A stretch of DNA of 51,845 nucleotides from Microcaldota archaeon (GCA_028867335.1 JAGWGN010000005.1:1-51845); one strand, 5' to 3'. Numbered from the stretch's first letter, positions 17,686 to 25,721 are shown. The notes: generated by a model from the letters alone, not told the origin. Translations and numbers: made by a program.

Positions 17686-18465
17686 ATGGCGATTAGTAAG
17701 GCTTCGTTCTTTGTTTTTCTACTATCCCTTATTTTAACCTCCGGAATCTACCATGCCCAGCTTGGACAGGCTGCTGGGGCATTCATAATCAACATGAGCA
17801 TCGGCAGCACTGCTGAGAGGAACTGGTCCCTTGTCAACACAGGCGATGTGCCCCTTGGGTACAAGATAATCCTCCCTGAATTCACCCCTGTGCCCAATGC
17901 GACTGCCCCTATAGTGACTGCGGTTCCGATGAACGGGACCATTCCCGCGCACACAAGCGTGACCATCAAGGTAATAATCAATCTGCCGTACTTAAACAAC
18001 AAGGCCGGAATAAGGTGGGACAGCGTGATCGGCTCGGTTGCGCAGCCATTGAATTTCACCCAAGGGACAGGCGGCGCGCAGATACAGGGAGGGGTGGGCA
18101 AGGAGATCGTAATAAGGGCGCAGCCTCCTACGATACCACCGCTTGAGCTAGCCGCCGTGGTAATTGCAGCCGTGGCCGTGATAGGCGGAGCCATATACTA
18201 CTACAAGTTCAAGTTCCTGCCAAAGTACAACAGCAAGGAATCCAAGGCGGCGAGGGCCAAGGCAGCAAAGGAGAAGGCGAAGGAGAAGCTCTCCAAGATG
18301 GAGGCGAAGCTGAAGGTGGAGAGGTCCAAGTTACTTGCGCAGGCTCGCGCCATAAAGGGCTCAAGGGGCACAACCGCCTCGCAGAGAAAGACAGGGGTGA
18401 AGAAGTCCAAATCAAAGGCAAAGGGGGGCAGGACCTCGAGGGGAAGGAGCGCCAGGAAGAAGTGA
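17686..18465 (+). CDS. Single-pass membrane protein with secreted domain and very basic cytoplasmic tail
   Basis: 259 residues. It has a signal peptide, then a beta-rich outer domain (about residues 30-145) with N-glycosylation sequons, one membrane helix ('LELAAVVIAAVAVIGGAIYYY', about 152-172) and an intracellular tail of about 85 residues. The tail begins as a charged Ala/Lys coiled-coil-like helix and ends in a Lys/Arg/Ser/Gly-rich stretch. Such a tail could bind nucleic acid, acidic proteins or phospholipid; I cannot say which. The gene sits between two copies of the Cys-bracketed secreted protein, and its TGA stop overlaps a GTG start for the next one, so it is probably the membrane partner of that structure. 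Confidence 0.7.
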   Translation: MAISKASFFVFLLSLILTSGIYHAQLGQAAGAFIINMSIGSTAERNWSLVNTGDVPLGYKIILPEFTPVPNATAPIVTAVPMNGTIPAHTSVTIKVIINLPYLNNKAGIRWDSVIGSVAQPLNFTQGTGGAQIQGGVGKEIVIRAQPPTIPPLELAAVVIAAVAVIGGAIYYYKFKFLPKYNSKESKAARAKAAKEKAKEKLSKMEAKLKVERSKLLAQARAIKGSRGTTASQRKTGVKKSKSKAKGGRTSRGRSARKK

Positions 18466-18991
18466 GGTTACGGCGCCTGCTAATACTCTATCCGTCAACT
18501 TTCTTCTAGCATCCCTTATCGCAACCTCTGCCTTTTTCTATGCGTTCTATTTAATCGGATTCGATCTGCTTGCCAACTCCCAGGCTAGCGTTTCGGCAGC
18601 GGTGAGCGTGTCTAGCTCTTGCACCCTGCAGGTTTCAAACACCGCAATCGCCTTCCCCTCAACCGCTGCGGGAAACAACGCACCGCTTGCAAACACGGTC
18701 TCGGCGACCAACAACGGGAACGTAGAGGGATACATCTGGATCTCGGGAACCAGCTGGGCCACAAGCGCCAACTCAGCCATAAACTTCTTCGTTACAAACA
18801 CAATCTTCTCAAACGCGCCCAACCAGAACGCGGCGGGCTACCTTGCGAACGCACTGACCCTTAGCGCTTCCAACACCGCCGTCCTGATCCCTGCCATAAC
18901 CTCAAACACCCTCTACTTCGGGGTGAACATACCTGCGGGCCAGGCATCAAACACCTACACGCAGAACATAATCTTCCAGACTGTGTGCTAG
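18462..18991 (+). CDS. Second small secreted Cys-bracketed protein, apparent -1 frameshift near 18503
   Basis: Paralogue of the gene at 17158. The intact module runs from about 18560 to 18991: 'VSVSSSC', 'NNGNVEGYIWISGTSW', 'LYFGVNIPAGQ', and a final 'QTVC' with terminal Cys. In its frame there is no ATG, GTG or TTG before 18602, yet the hydrophobic leader is encoded upstream. A GTG at 18462, overlapping the stop of the previous gene, opens a good n-region (MRLRRLLILYPSTFF) that stops at TAG 18507-18509. A -1 shift at TTC-TAG (18504-18509) joins it to the leader 'LLASLIATSAFFYAF'. This may be a mutation, a sequence error or recoding. The domain shows no other decay. Confidence 0.6.
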
Positions 18992-19038
18992 GTGCACATT
19001 TTTATATAATCCAATCGTAACAATCTCAAGGTAGTTTA
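18992..19038 (+). promoter_or_regulatory. Promoter of the GT2 gene
   Basis: TTTTTATATAATCC at about 18998-19012 is a clear TATA box about 30 bases before the ATG at 19039. Confidence 0.5.
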
Positions 19039-19713
19039 ATGCCAAACCCATATGTCTCAGTCGTGATACCGACCTGGAACGAGAGGGGGAACATCGGCCG
19101 CGTCATCCCAGCGATAAGACGCGTGCTCTCAAAGAACACCCACGAGATAATTGTGGTCGACCGCCACTCAAAGGACGGCACGGCGCAGATTGCGAAGGGG
19201 CTTGGAGCAAGGGTCATATACGATGACATCGGAAAGGGATCCGCCCTGCTCAGGGGTCTTGCAGCGGCGAGGGGAAAGATACTGATCTCGATGGACGCGG
19301 ACCTCTCAAACGAGCCTAGGGAGCTTAGGCTTCTGATTGCAGGCATCGAGACGGGATACGACCTCTGCATGGGGTCACGATTCATAATCGGCGGGGGGAG
19401 CGACGACATGCCGGCGCTGAGGAGGTTCGGCAACAAGGTCTTCATCCTCCTGGTCAATGTCCTCTTTGGCGCAAACTACACCGACCTCTGCTACGGCTAC
19501 CGCAGCTTCAGGCGCGGAGCGCTGCAGAAGCTTTCGCTACGCGAGAGGGGCTTTGGGATCGAGACCGAGATAAACATCAAGGCGATAAAGAGGGGCCTGC
19601 GGGTCCTTGAGGTGCCGAGCATGGAGAAGAGGCGCGCGGCAGGGGAGGGGAAGCTCAACACGTTCCGCGACGGGTACGTGATACTCTCAACGATCTTCAG
19701 GAACATCGGATAG
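19039..19713 (+). CDS. GT2 family glycosyltransferase (dolichyl-phosphate hexose synthase-like)
   Basis: 224 residues with the GT-A fold of family 2: 'VSVVIPTWNERGNI' at the N-terminus, nucleotide-sugar site 'EIIVVDRHSKDGT', metal-binding 'SMDADLS' and 'CMGSRFI'. It resembles dolichyl-phosphate mannose/glucose synthases, which load a sugar on the lipid carrier used for protein glycosylation. It lacks the C-terminal membrane helices seen in some relatives. The usual 'DDGS' reads 'DRHS', a small departure. Its place directly after the surface proteins suggests it serves their glycosylation. The donor sugar is not determinable. Confidence 0.8.
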   Translation: MPNPYVSVVIPTWNERGNIGRVIPAIRRVLSKNTHEIIVVDRHSKDGTAQIAKGLGARVIYDDIGKGSALLRGLAAARGKILISMDADLSNEPRELRLLIAGIETGYDLCMGSRFIIGGGSDDMPALRRFGNKVFILLVNVLFGANYTDLCYGYRSFRRGALQKLSLRERGFGIETEINIKAIKRGLRVLEVPSMEKRRAAGEGKLNTFRDGYVILSTIFRNIG

Positions 19714-19750
19714 CAACAGCTTAATAAATCTTAATTGGGGAATGATTTTC

Positions 19751-20251
19751 ATGTCAGAGGAGGACGAGATAGGCGCAGACCTTGGAAAGGGCGCAAAGAA
19801 GGCGTCGGGACACGTCAGCATAGCGGTCCCGATGGCGATCTGGATTGCTCTCCTTGCAATCGCTCTGCTCTTCAAGGCGATTCTCGCATTGACCGCGACG
19901 ACATCCGGGCTCACATTCACAATTCTCGGAGGGATCTCAAATTTCATATTGAACCAGCCGGGAATCCTTATACTGCCGATAATAATGGGTGCGATAATCG
20001 GCACACTTGTCGGAAAGAGCGCAAACGGCGCAAAGAAGGCTGCACGCGCAGGGCTTCTAAACGGGATCTACTGCTGCTTTGTCTATCTGGTCGTAATCGC
20101 GGTGATCTACCTTGTCATGTTCTACAGCCTCGCCGGTTCGCAGCCGGACAACAGTTTTCTGCTGCAGTTCTGGATAGCAATTCCGGCAGGGCTCTTGATC
20201 GCGACATCAATAATATTCGCCTCGCTCTCCTACCTCAGGAAAATAATCTGA
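19751..20251 (+). CDS. Four-helix membrane protein, unknown function
   Basis: About 166 residues. A short acidic then basic N-terminus (SEEDEIGADLGKGAKKAS) is followed by four membrane helices: 'IWIALLAIALLFKAILAL', 'GILILPIIMGAIIGTLVG', 'LVVIAVIYLVMFYSL' and 'IPAGLLIATSIIFASL'. There is a Lys/Ala loop in the middle. The second ATG (19751) is preferred over 19742 because of the GGGG upstream at suitable spacing. No family is recognised. It follows the GT2 gene and meets the convergent GTPase gene 2 bases later. Confidence 0.55.
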   Translation: MSEEDEIGADLGKGAKKASGHVSIAVPMAIWIALLAIALLFKAILALTATTSGLTFTILGGISNFILNQPGILILPIIMGAIIGTLVGKSANGAKKAARAGLLNGIYCCFVYLVVIAVIYLVMFYSLAGSQPDNSFLLQFWIAIPAGLLIATSIIFASLSYLRKII

Positions 20252-20253
20252 GC

Positions 20254-21420
20254 CTATTTCGCTGCGCTGACGATCTTGATGACATCGTTGTCCTTCAGCA
20301 GATATTCCTTGTTTAATCTCATCCTCTTCTTCGCGTCGATTGCGTAGAGCAGATTCTTTGCAAGGTCGCTGTGGATCTTTGCTGCAAGGTCATGCACGTT
20401 CTTTCCGCGCTCAATTAGCAGGGCATCTGGCAGGACCTCCCCGAAGTGGTTTGTGTACTTGCCCTCATCCTCCACGGGATACACAACGATCATCTTCAGC
20501 ACCTCAAACACTACGCTGTTTAAAAGCTGCTGCACTCCGGTTCCGCTCTTACCTGTAAATCTCCTCATGTACTCAAGCGCCTTGACCTGATCCGGATTTA
20601 GGTTTCCGAGTATTTTGAAGCTTTTCTCCCCAGGATTGTAGTCTATGGCGCCTGCCTTTGCTGCCTTCTTAAGCGCGAGCTCGATTGCGGCAGAGCACTC
20701 TACAACCTTGTAGCCCTCCAGCTCCTTTCTTAGTTTTTCCAGCGCGCCCGCAGGGGCGATGTCCATCTTGTTTGCGGCCACGACCAGCGGCTTGCTGATC
20801 TTGAGAAGCGCCCTTGAGAAAGCCTCGATGTCCAAATCCCCCCATCCGATGTTCGATGAGGTGAGACTGGAGCTGCTTATCGCGCTTTCTATTTGCGATT
20901 CGCTTACCCTAAGCCCCGCAAGCATCTCATGGAGCGCCTTTGCACCGTCCTTTCGTTTTGCAATTCCCGAGATGTGCTTTTTGATTATCCCTGATACCCA
21001 GCGGGCGAGCTCGTCCGCAATCATCTTCACATCCTCTGCAGGATTGGAATTCTCCGAGCCGTTGCCGCTAAGATCCGTCTTTCCCGAAAGGTCTACGACC
21101 TGGATCAGCACGTCTGCGCAGATCGCATCTGTCAGGAACTGGTTTCCCATCCCCTTCCCAAGGTGCGCGCCAGGAACAAGCCCCGCGACGTCCACGATCT
21201 GGATCGGGATATACCTTATCCCGCCCTTGCAGATCCCGTTTTTTGGCGTGCACTTTACTTTCAGCTCTGCCTCAACGCACTCCCTTGCGACATACGCGAC
21301 CCCATGGTTTGGCTTTATCGTCGTGAACGGGTAGTCCGCTATCTCCGCGCTTGCCATCGTAAGTGCCGAGAAGAGCGTGCTCTTCCCCTTGTTCGGCGCG
21401 CCTATTATACCAACCAGCAT
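20254..21420 (-). CDS. YchF/Obg-like GTPase with TGS domain
   Basis: 388 residues of the Obg-HflX superfamily, YchF-like archaeal group. G1 'GAPNKGKST', G3 'DVAGLVPGA', G4 'NKMD'; 'YPFTTIKPNHGVAYV' is the switch I-type segment shared by YchF proteins. The C-terminal 75 residues ('VYPVEDEGKY' to the end) form a TGS domain, which often contacts RNA or the ribosome. These proteins bind ribosomes and are thought to act in translation or stress, some preferring ATP. It lies 4 bases after the permease gene, likely the same transcript. Confidence 0.85.
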   Translation of the reverse strand: MLVGIIGAPNKGKSTLFSALTMASAEIADYPFTTIKPNHGVAYVARECVEAELKVKCTPKNGICKGGIRYIPIQIVDVAGLVPGAHLGKGMGNQFLTDAICADVLIQVVDLSGKTDLSGNGSENSNPAEDVKMIADELARWVSGIIKKHISGIAKRKDGAKALHEMLAGLRVSESQIESAISSSSLTSSNIGWGDLDIEAFSRALLKISKPLVVAANKMDIAPAGALEKLRKELEGYKVVECSAAIELALKKAAKAGAIDYNPGEKSFKILGNLNPDQVKALEYMRRFTGKSGTGVQQLLNSVVFEVLKMIVVYPVEDEGKYTNHFGEVLPDALLIERGKNVHDLAAKIHSDLAKNLLYAIDAKKRMRLNKEYLLKDNDVIKIVSAAK

Positions 21421-21424
21421 CAGA

Positions 21425-22774
21425 TCACTTGTCGAAGAACCTGACCTTTATCACAGGCCTGTCCTTTATCTCCCTTAAGACGTAGTATACTATCATGGTG
21501 GCAAGGGTTAGAGCAAGGCCCGTGCTTATCACGACGTTGGGGAATGCGTAGAAGAAGATCAGGATCGCGATTATCGATATTATCGGAAGGTACGGATAGA
21601 GCGGCATCTGGAAGACGTTCTTGAACTTCACAGTGCTTCCATCCCCGAGGATTCCGCGCTTTTCCTTGTAGTGGTTTCTTATCCTCCTGATCTTTATAAG
21701 CGCAAGGCCGGTTAGCAGGAAGCTGAAGAGTATCCCGAAGTTGCTGATTGCGGCTATTATGTAGATGTTTCCCGCAAAGAGGAACGCGATTCCAAGAATC
21801 GTGGTCAGCAGCAGCGCATTCGCCGGAGCCTTCTTGCCATTTAGCCTGTCAAAGCTCTTTGGGAGCAGCCCGTCAACCGACATCTGGTAGAGCGTTCTTG
21901 ATCCGCCGACCATCATCGAGAGGGTTGCCGAGGTGGTTGCCACAAGCGCCCCTATTGTTATCAGGACAAAGAGCCATGATGGCGCGTGAACCGTGCTGAG
22001 CGCATAGCTGAGCGGGTTTGCGACCAGCCCGAACTGGTTTCCGGGGATGAGTGCAAGAAGCGATACGGTGACGCCAACATAGAGGATCATGCTGATGACA
22101 ACCGAGATTATTATCGCCTTAGCCGCGGTCCTCCCGCCCCCCTCTATGTCTGGTGTTAGCGAGGCGATGGACTGGAATCCCGCATAGGCAAACAGCGCTA
22201 TCACGCTTGCCGCGAATATTCCTCCCATCCCTCCATTGAAGAATCCTGTTATCTGGTGCTCGGTCCAGGTGCCGAAGAAGACTGCGAAGAGTATGAACAG
22301 CACAAGTACAAGGATCTTAAACACCACGAGCACAAGGTCCGTGTTTGCCGTGTTCTTTATCCCCCTATAATTTATCAGCATGAGTGCGATCATCAGCAAA
22401 ATCGAGAACCCGTAGGTGTAGAGCTGGCTCGACTCCCCGATGGCCGATGAGAGGTACGTACCGAAACCAAGGGCGATCGTCGCGACCGCGGCGACGTATC
22501 CGAGGTAGAGCAGTATCCCCCCTATGAAACCCAGCTCGCTTCCAAACGCATTGTATGTGAATGAGTACGTCGCGCCCCTCTCCCTTGGCATCTCGCTTGA
22601 GAGCTCCCCTAGCTCAAGCGCGAGGATGACGGCGACGAATCCGGTTATGATGAATGCAATCAGCGCCCCTGATCCTGCGAGGTTGATCGTCGTGCCGCTG
22701 AGCACGAAGATCCCTGCCCCTATTATCGCCCCCAGCCCTATTGCCGTGGCTCCTGCGAGCCCGATTTTTGCCAT
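21425..22774 (-). CDS. APC-family amino acid permease
   Basis: 449 residues and about 12 membrane helices. The first helix carries the family hallmark 'GATAIGLGAIIGAGIFVLSG', where substrate is bound in the broken helix, followed by 'ALELGELSSEMPRERGATYSF'. Members import amino acids by proton or sodium symport or exchange. The specific amino acid is not clear. Peptide or amino acid uptake would suit an organism with limited biosynthesis. It is followed 4 bases later by the YchF-like GTPase. Promoter probably within the 100-base divergent gap with the helical protein gene. Confidence 0.85.
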   Translation of the reverse strand: MAKIGLAGATAIGLGAIIGAGIFVLSGTTINLAGSGALIAFIITGFVAVILALELGELSSEMPRERGATYSFTYNAFGSELGFIGGILLYLGYVAAVATIALGFGTYLSSAIGESSQLYTYGFSILLMIALMLINYRGIKNTANTDLVLVVFKILVLVLFILFAVFFGTWTEHQITGFFNGGMGGIFAASVIALFAYAGFQSIASLTPDIEGGGRTAAKAIIISVVISMILYVGVTVSLLALIPGNQFGLVANPLSYALSTVHAPSWLFVLITIGALVATTSATLSMMVGGSRTLYQMSVDGLLPKSFDRLNGKKAPANALLLTTILGIAFLFAGNIYIIAAISNFGILFSFLLTGLALIKIRRIRNHYKEKRGILGDGSTVKFKNVFQMPLYPYLPIISIIAILIFFYAFPNVVISTGLALTLATMIVYYVLREIKDRPVIKVRFFDK

Positions 22775-22840
22775 GCTCTAATCATTGTGCTAAAAGCGAT
22801 ATAAACCTTCTTTCCCCCGGCCGTACAAAGCCATGGGTTG

Positions 22841-22849
22841 AATATAAAT
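22841..22849 (+). promoter_or_regulatory. TATA box for the three-repeat helical protein
   Basis: AATATAAAT lies about 30 bases before the ATG at 22875, which predicts a leaderless mRNA. Confidence 0.45.
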
Positions 22850-22874
22850 ATGCCCGGCCAAGAGTCTAAAATCA

Positions 22875-24083
22875 ATGGAGATTAAGGCGAAGGACAAAAC
22901 AGCAGAGGAAAAGGCGAATGAAATTAGATTCAAGGTAGCCACGTCTCTCCCGAAGAACATAGACCGCGGCCAGCTCATGGAGGCGAGCAGGGAGTACCTT
23001 GAGAAGGTGTTCGAGCCGCTCTCCAAGAAGCTTTCCGAAAACTCGGATCTTGCGGCAAACGGGTCAAGGTACTTCCATCTCATAGATGACATCCTCTCCG
23101 GGAAAAAAGTCGAGGTCACGATAAAGGACCAGCTTGCGGTGCTCAGGTGCGTCGACACGCTTGAAAAGACCTACGCCCTAAAGGCGAACGGTGAGGGGAA
23201 CAAGGAAAGATACTACAAGGACATCTCGATCGCAGCCGAGTTCATGAAGTTTCTTGGATACCTCTCAACGGTGTTCAACACCCCGGAGATGGTGATGGAG
23301 CTCAGGTCAGAGGGTGAAAAGGAAATCCAGCAAAAACAGTTCACAGGGCCCCTGTCGCTTGGAATCGACCCCACGAGGTACCAGACGATAACCGAGTCGT
23401 TTGAGCACGCCGCGCAGATGCTGAGCGCCGCACTAGAACAGGCCTCGGGCCAAAGCCTATATCCAGACGTGACAAACGGCGAGATACGGAAGATGCTAAA
23501 GCTCGCCGATGACATACTGCTAAAGAGGGAGTTCCGCGCGGGCTGGAGGGAGCTTGAGGTAATGATCGCGATTTTAAACAAGATGGAGAGGACCTACCAG
23601 GCAAACTCCCAGGACCTCGAGAACGCAGAGATCAAGAATACGATGCACGCGGTCGCATACAACCTGATGTTCTTCAAGGTCGCAATACTGGGCAGCCTGA
23701 ATCTGATCCGCTATGACGGAAGGCCCAACCCCAAGTTCATCGAGCTACTAAAGACCCTGAGGGTCTTTACCGAGGACAAGATCAAGGCGGACAACCTGTA
23801 CGCGAACCGCATATTCGATGATGACAGGCGCTTCAAGGAGGGGATGCAAAAGCTTGAGCAGAAGATCACAACCGGCAAAAAGGTCGAGTTCACAAATGAG
23901 GAGATCGAGACCGTGGTGGGCGGGCTCTACCTATACAAGAACAACGCCATGTCGAGCGCCCAAAGCGAGGTCGAGGATCCCCAGGAAAGCGAGGAAAGCG
24001 TCTCCGCCTTCTGCGATGACCTAGACATCCTGGCCGCGCTGCTCTTTGCCCAATCGGAGACTCCCCACCCGAGCAATACTTAA
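22875..24083 (+). CDS. Alpha-helical protein with three internal repeats, unknown function
   Basis: 402 residues, soluble and almost wholly helical by appearance; no known family recognised. Three related segments can be seen: residues about 66-104 ('HLIDDILSGKKVEVTIKDQL'), 205-244 ('KLADDILLKREFRAGWREL') and 320-360 ('KLEQKITTGKKVEFTNEEI'). The first two are followed by a second similar helix ('AAEFMKFLGYLSTV' and 'AYNLMFFKVAILGSL'). The C-terminus is acidic. The repeat structure suggests a helical scaffold binding a partner protein. It runs towards tRNA-Leu. Confidence 0.6.
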   Translation: MEIKAKDKTAEEKANEIRFKVATSLPKNIDRGQLMEASREYLEKVFEPLSKKLSENSDLAANGSRYFHLIDDILSGKKVEVTIKDQLAVLRCVDTLEKTYALKANGEGNKERYYKDISIAAEFMKFLGYLSTVFNTPEMVMELRSEGEKEIQQKQFTGPLSLGIDPTRYQTITESFEHAAQMLSAALEQASGQSLYPDVTNGEIRKMLKLADDILLKREFRAGWRELEVMIAILNKMERTYQANSQDLENAEIKNTMHAVAYNLMFFKVAILGSLNLIRYDGRPNPKFIELLKTLRVFTEDKIKADNLYANRIFDDDRRFKEGMQKLEQKITTGKKVEFTNEEIETVVGGLYLYKNNAMSSAQSEVEDPQESEESVSAFCDDLDILAALLFAQSETPHPSNT

Positions 24084-24108
24084 ATTCTTATCCCAATAGA
24101 AATAATGC

Positions 24109-24195
24109 GCGGAGGTGGCAGAGCTTGGCCAAATGCGACAGGTTCAGGGCCTGTTTTCTTTAGTGAATGCTAGGGTTCAAATCCCTACCTCCGCA
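24109..24195 (+). tRNA. tRNA-Leu (CAG)
   Basis: 87 bases. The 7-bp acceptor stem GCGGAGG/CCTCCGC with discriminator A, the anticodon stem-loop with loop TTCAGGG (anticodon CAG), a long variable arm as expected for Leu, and TTCAAAT in the T loop are all visible. CCA is not encoded. A TATA-like ACTTAAATTC precedes it at about 24078. Confidence 0.95.
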
Positions 24196-24208
24196 TGATA
24201 GTGAACAA

Positions 24209-24688
24209 ATGCTCTACTTTGCCTACGGAAGCAACATGAACCTCTCCCAGCTTAGGCGAAGGCTCAATCGGGACTCGATTGATCCCCTCGTTAGGGCGTA
24301 CCTTCCAGACACAAGGCTGATCTTTCCAAGGATCTCTCATAGCGACTGGAGGGGAGGGGTCGCGGGATTCGAGGAGGCAAAGGGCGAGAAGCTCTGGGGA
24401 GCGGTCTTTGAGCTGCACGAGAGGGAATTTCTGCTCCTTGACGAGTACGAGGGATACTACGGAAAGAACAAGGAAAACGATTACGATCGAATTCAGGCGG
24501 TTGCAGTCAAGGACAACGGCGAAAAAGTGAAGGTAACAACCTACATTGCAAACAAAATGGGCGAATTTGACCCTTCCGATTACTATCTTGCCGCAATAGT
24601 CAAGGGCGCAGAGCTCTGCGGGCTTCCGGATGAGTACATAAAATGGCTCAAATCTATAAAGACAAACGGCATAAAAAAGCCAGATTAA
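24209..24688 (+). CDS. Gamma-glutamylcyclotransferase-like (AIG2/GGCT family) protein
   Basis: 159 residues, start at the ATG 13 bases after tRNA-Leu; an upstream in-frame ATG would lie within the tRNA and is rejected. The family signature 'YFAYGSNMN' at the N-terminus is the substrate loop of the gamma-glutamylcyclotransferase fold, and 'LLDEYEGYYG' holds acidic residues near the active site. Family members form pyroglutamate from gamma-glutamyl amines or act on related peptides. The real substrate is unknown. A pyrrolidone carboxypeptidase at 41334, which handles pyroglutamyl peptides, may be functionally related, but only by inference. Confidence 0.75.
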   Translation: MLYFAYGSNMNLSQLRRRLNRDSIDPLVRAYLPDTRLIFPRISHSDWRGGVAGFEEAKGEKLWGAVFELHEREFLLLDEYEGYYGKNKENDYDRIQAVAVKDNGEKVKVTTYIANKMGEFDPSDYYLAAIVKGAELCGLPDEYIKWLKSIKTNGIKKPD

Positions 24689-24696
24689 TTAGATAA

Positions 24697-25721
24697 TGTA
24701 GCCACCTAAAAGATAAATATTTAAATGTGTAGCCCCCTAATATCTTTATGGGCATTGAGATAAGAACCGTAAATGAGAAAAAGAAGTATTATCTTACTCG
24801 TCCTTACCGACTTTTAGGCAAAGTAAAAAATGCAAGGATCTTTTTGGGAACTAATCTCTCCAAATCCGCGCTATCTAAAAAAATAAGTGATGTCGAATTT
24901 CTTCTTGAAAAAAAAGTAAGCGAATTGAAGAGTGTTGGGGACCCTTACAAAACAGTTTTGTCTGATTCTGAACTAGATGGGTTGAAGACCTTAGAAAGCA
25001 GAGGAAAAATCGAGTTGGTGCATCTTAGTGAAGCGGATTGGAAAAAATTTGTTGAAGTATTTACCTACAACACTAACGCAATTGAGGGATCCACAGTAAC
25101 CAAAGGCGAAGTTAGAAAAATATTGGAAGAAAATAAGTGGCCAGATAGGTCAAAAGAAGAGATCTCAGAAACTTCTGGCGTTTCTGAAGCTGTAAGCTAT
25201 ATCCGCAAGACTAAGGAGCACATATCTTTGGGCCTGCTGAAGAAATTACACCATACCGTATTCAAAAATTCAAAGGGCTATGCGGGAAAATTTAGAGGAA
25301 GGGGCGTAGAAGTCGCAGTAATAAGTTCCTCTGGCGCGGTGATTCACAGAGGTGCGAATTCTAAAAAAGTGGTTTCGCTCCTTATTGAATTGGTTAAATG
25401 GTACTCAAAAAATAAAGCTGTTTATCCTCCAATAGTTCTTGCTGCAGTAGTACACAATCAATTTGAGATGATCCACCCATTTCAAGATGGAAACGGGCGT
25501 GTCGGAAGGCTACTTTTGAATAATATTCTGCTGAAGCATGGTCTACCCCCAGTCAATATAGAGTTGAAAAATCAAAAGGTATACTATAGAGCACTTCAGG
25601 TCTATGAGGTGGTAGGCGATGTCAGGCCTATGGTAGAACTCATACTAAAAGAGTACAAAAGCCTAAAGAAAATGTTAAAGTGAGTTAGGGGGCTACACTA
25701 TCTTAAATCTGTAGCCACCCA
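24697..25721. repeat. TGTAGCCnCC motifs bracketing the fic gene
   Basis: Left side: TGTAGCCACCTAA at 24697-24709 and TGTAGCCCCCTAA at 24728-24740, with a TATA-like ATATTTAAATG between them. Right side: the exact inverted copy TTAGGGGGCTACA at 25685-25697, then TGTAGCCACCCA at 25710-25721. The 13-bp inverted pair encloses the fic coding region. Operator sites or ends of a small mobile unit are both possible. Confidence 0.6.
24748..25683 (+). CDS. fic: Fic-domain protein (probable AMP-transferase)
   Basis: 311 residues. The catalytic motif is complete: 'HPFQDGNGRVGR' at residues 243-254, with the His and the phosphate-binding loop. The N-terminal helix carries 'TNAIEG' (109-114), matching the (S/T)xxxE(G/N) inhibitory motif of self-inhibited (class II) Fic proteins, so activity should be held in check by Glu113. 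Fic proteins usually attach AMP to Ser/Thr/Tyr of target proteins. The first 60 residues form a separate 'YYLTRPYRLLGKVKNARIFLG' segment. The gene is AT-rich compared with secF and bracketed by short repeats, suggesting acquisition. The target is unknown. Confidence 0.85.
   Translation: MGIEIRTVNEKKKYYLTRPYRLLGKVKNARIFLGTNLSKSALSKKISDVEFLLEKKVSELKSVGDPYKTVLSDSELDGLKTLESRGKIELVHLSEADWKKFVEVFTYNTNAIEGSTVTKGEVRKILEENKWPDRSKEEISETSGVSEAVSYIRKTKEHISLGLLKKLHHTVFKNSKGYAGKFRGRGVEVAVISSSGAVIHRGANSKKVVSLLIELVKWYSKNKAVYPPIVLAAVVHNQFEMIHPFQDGNGRVGRLLLNNILLKHGLPPVNIELKNQKVYYRALQVYEVVGDVRPMVELILKEYKSLKKMLK

Noticed and set aside
24167-24208. Upstream in-frame start for the GGCT-like gene
   Set aside because: It lies inside tRNA-Leu; the family N-terminus fits the ATG at 24209.
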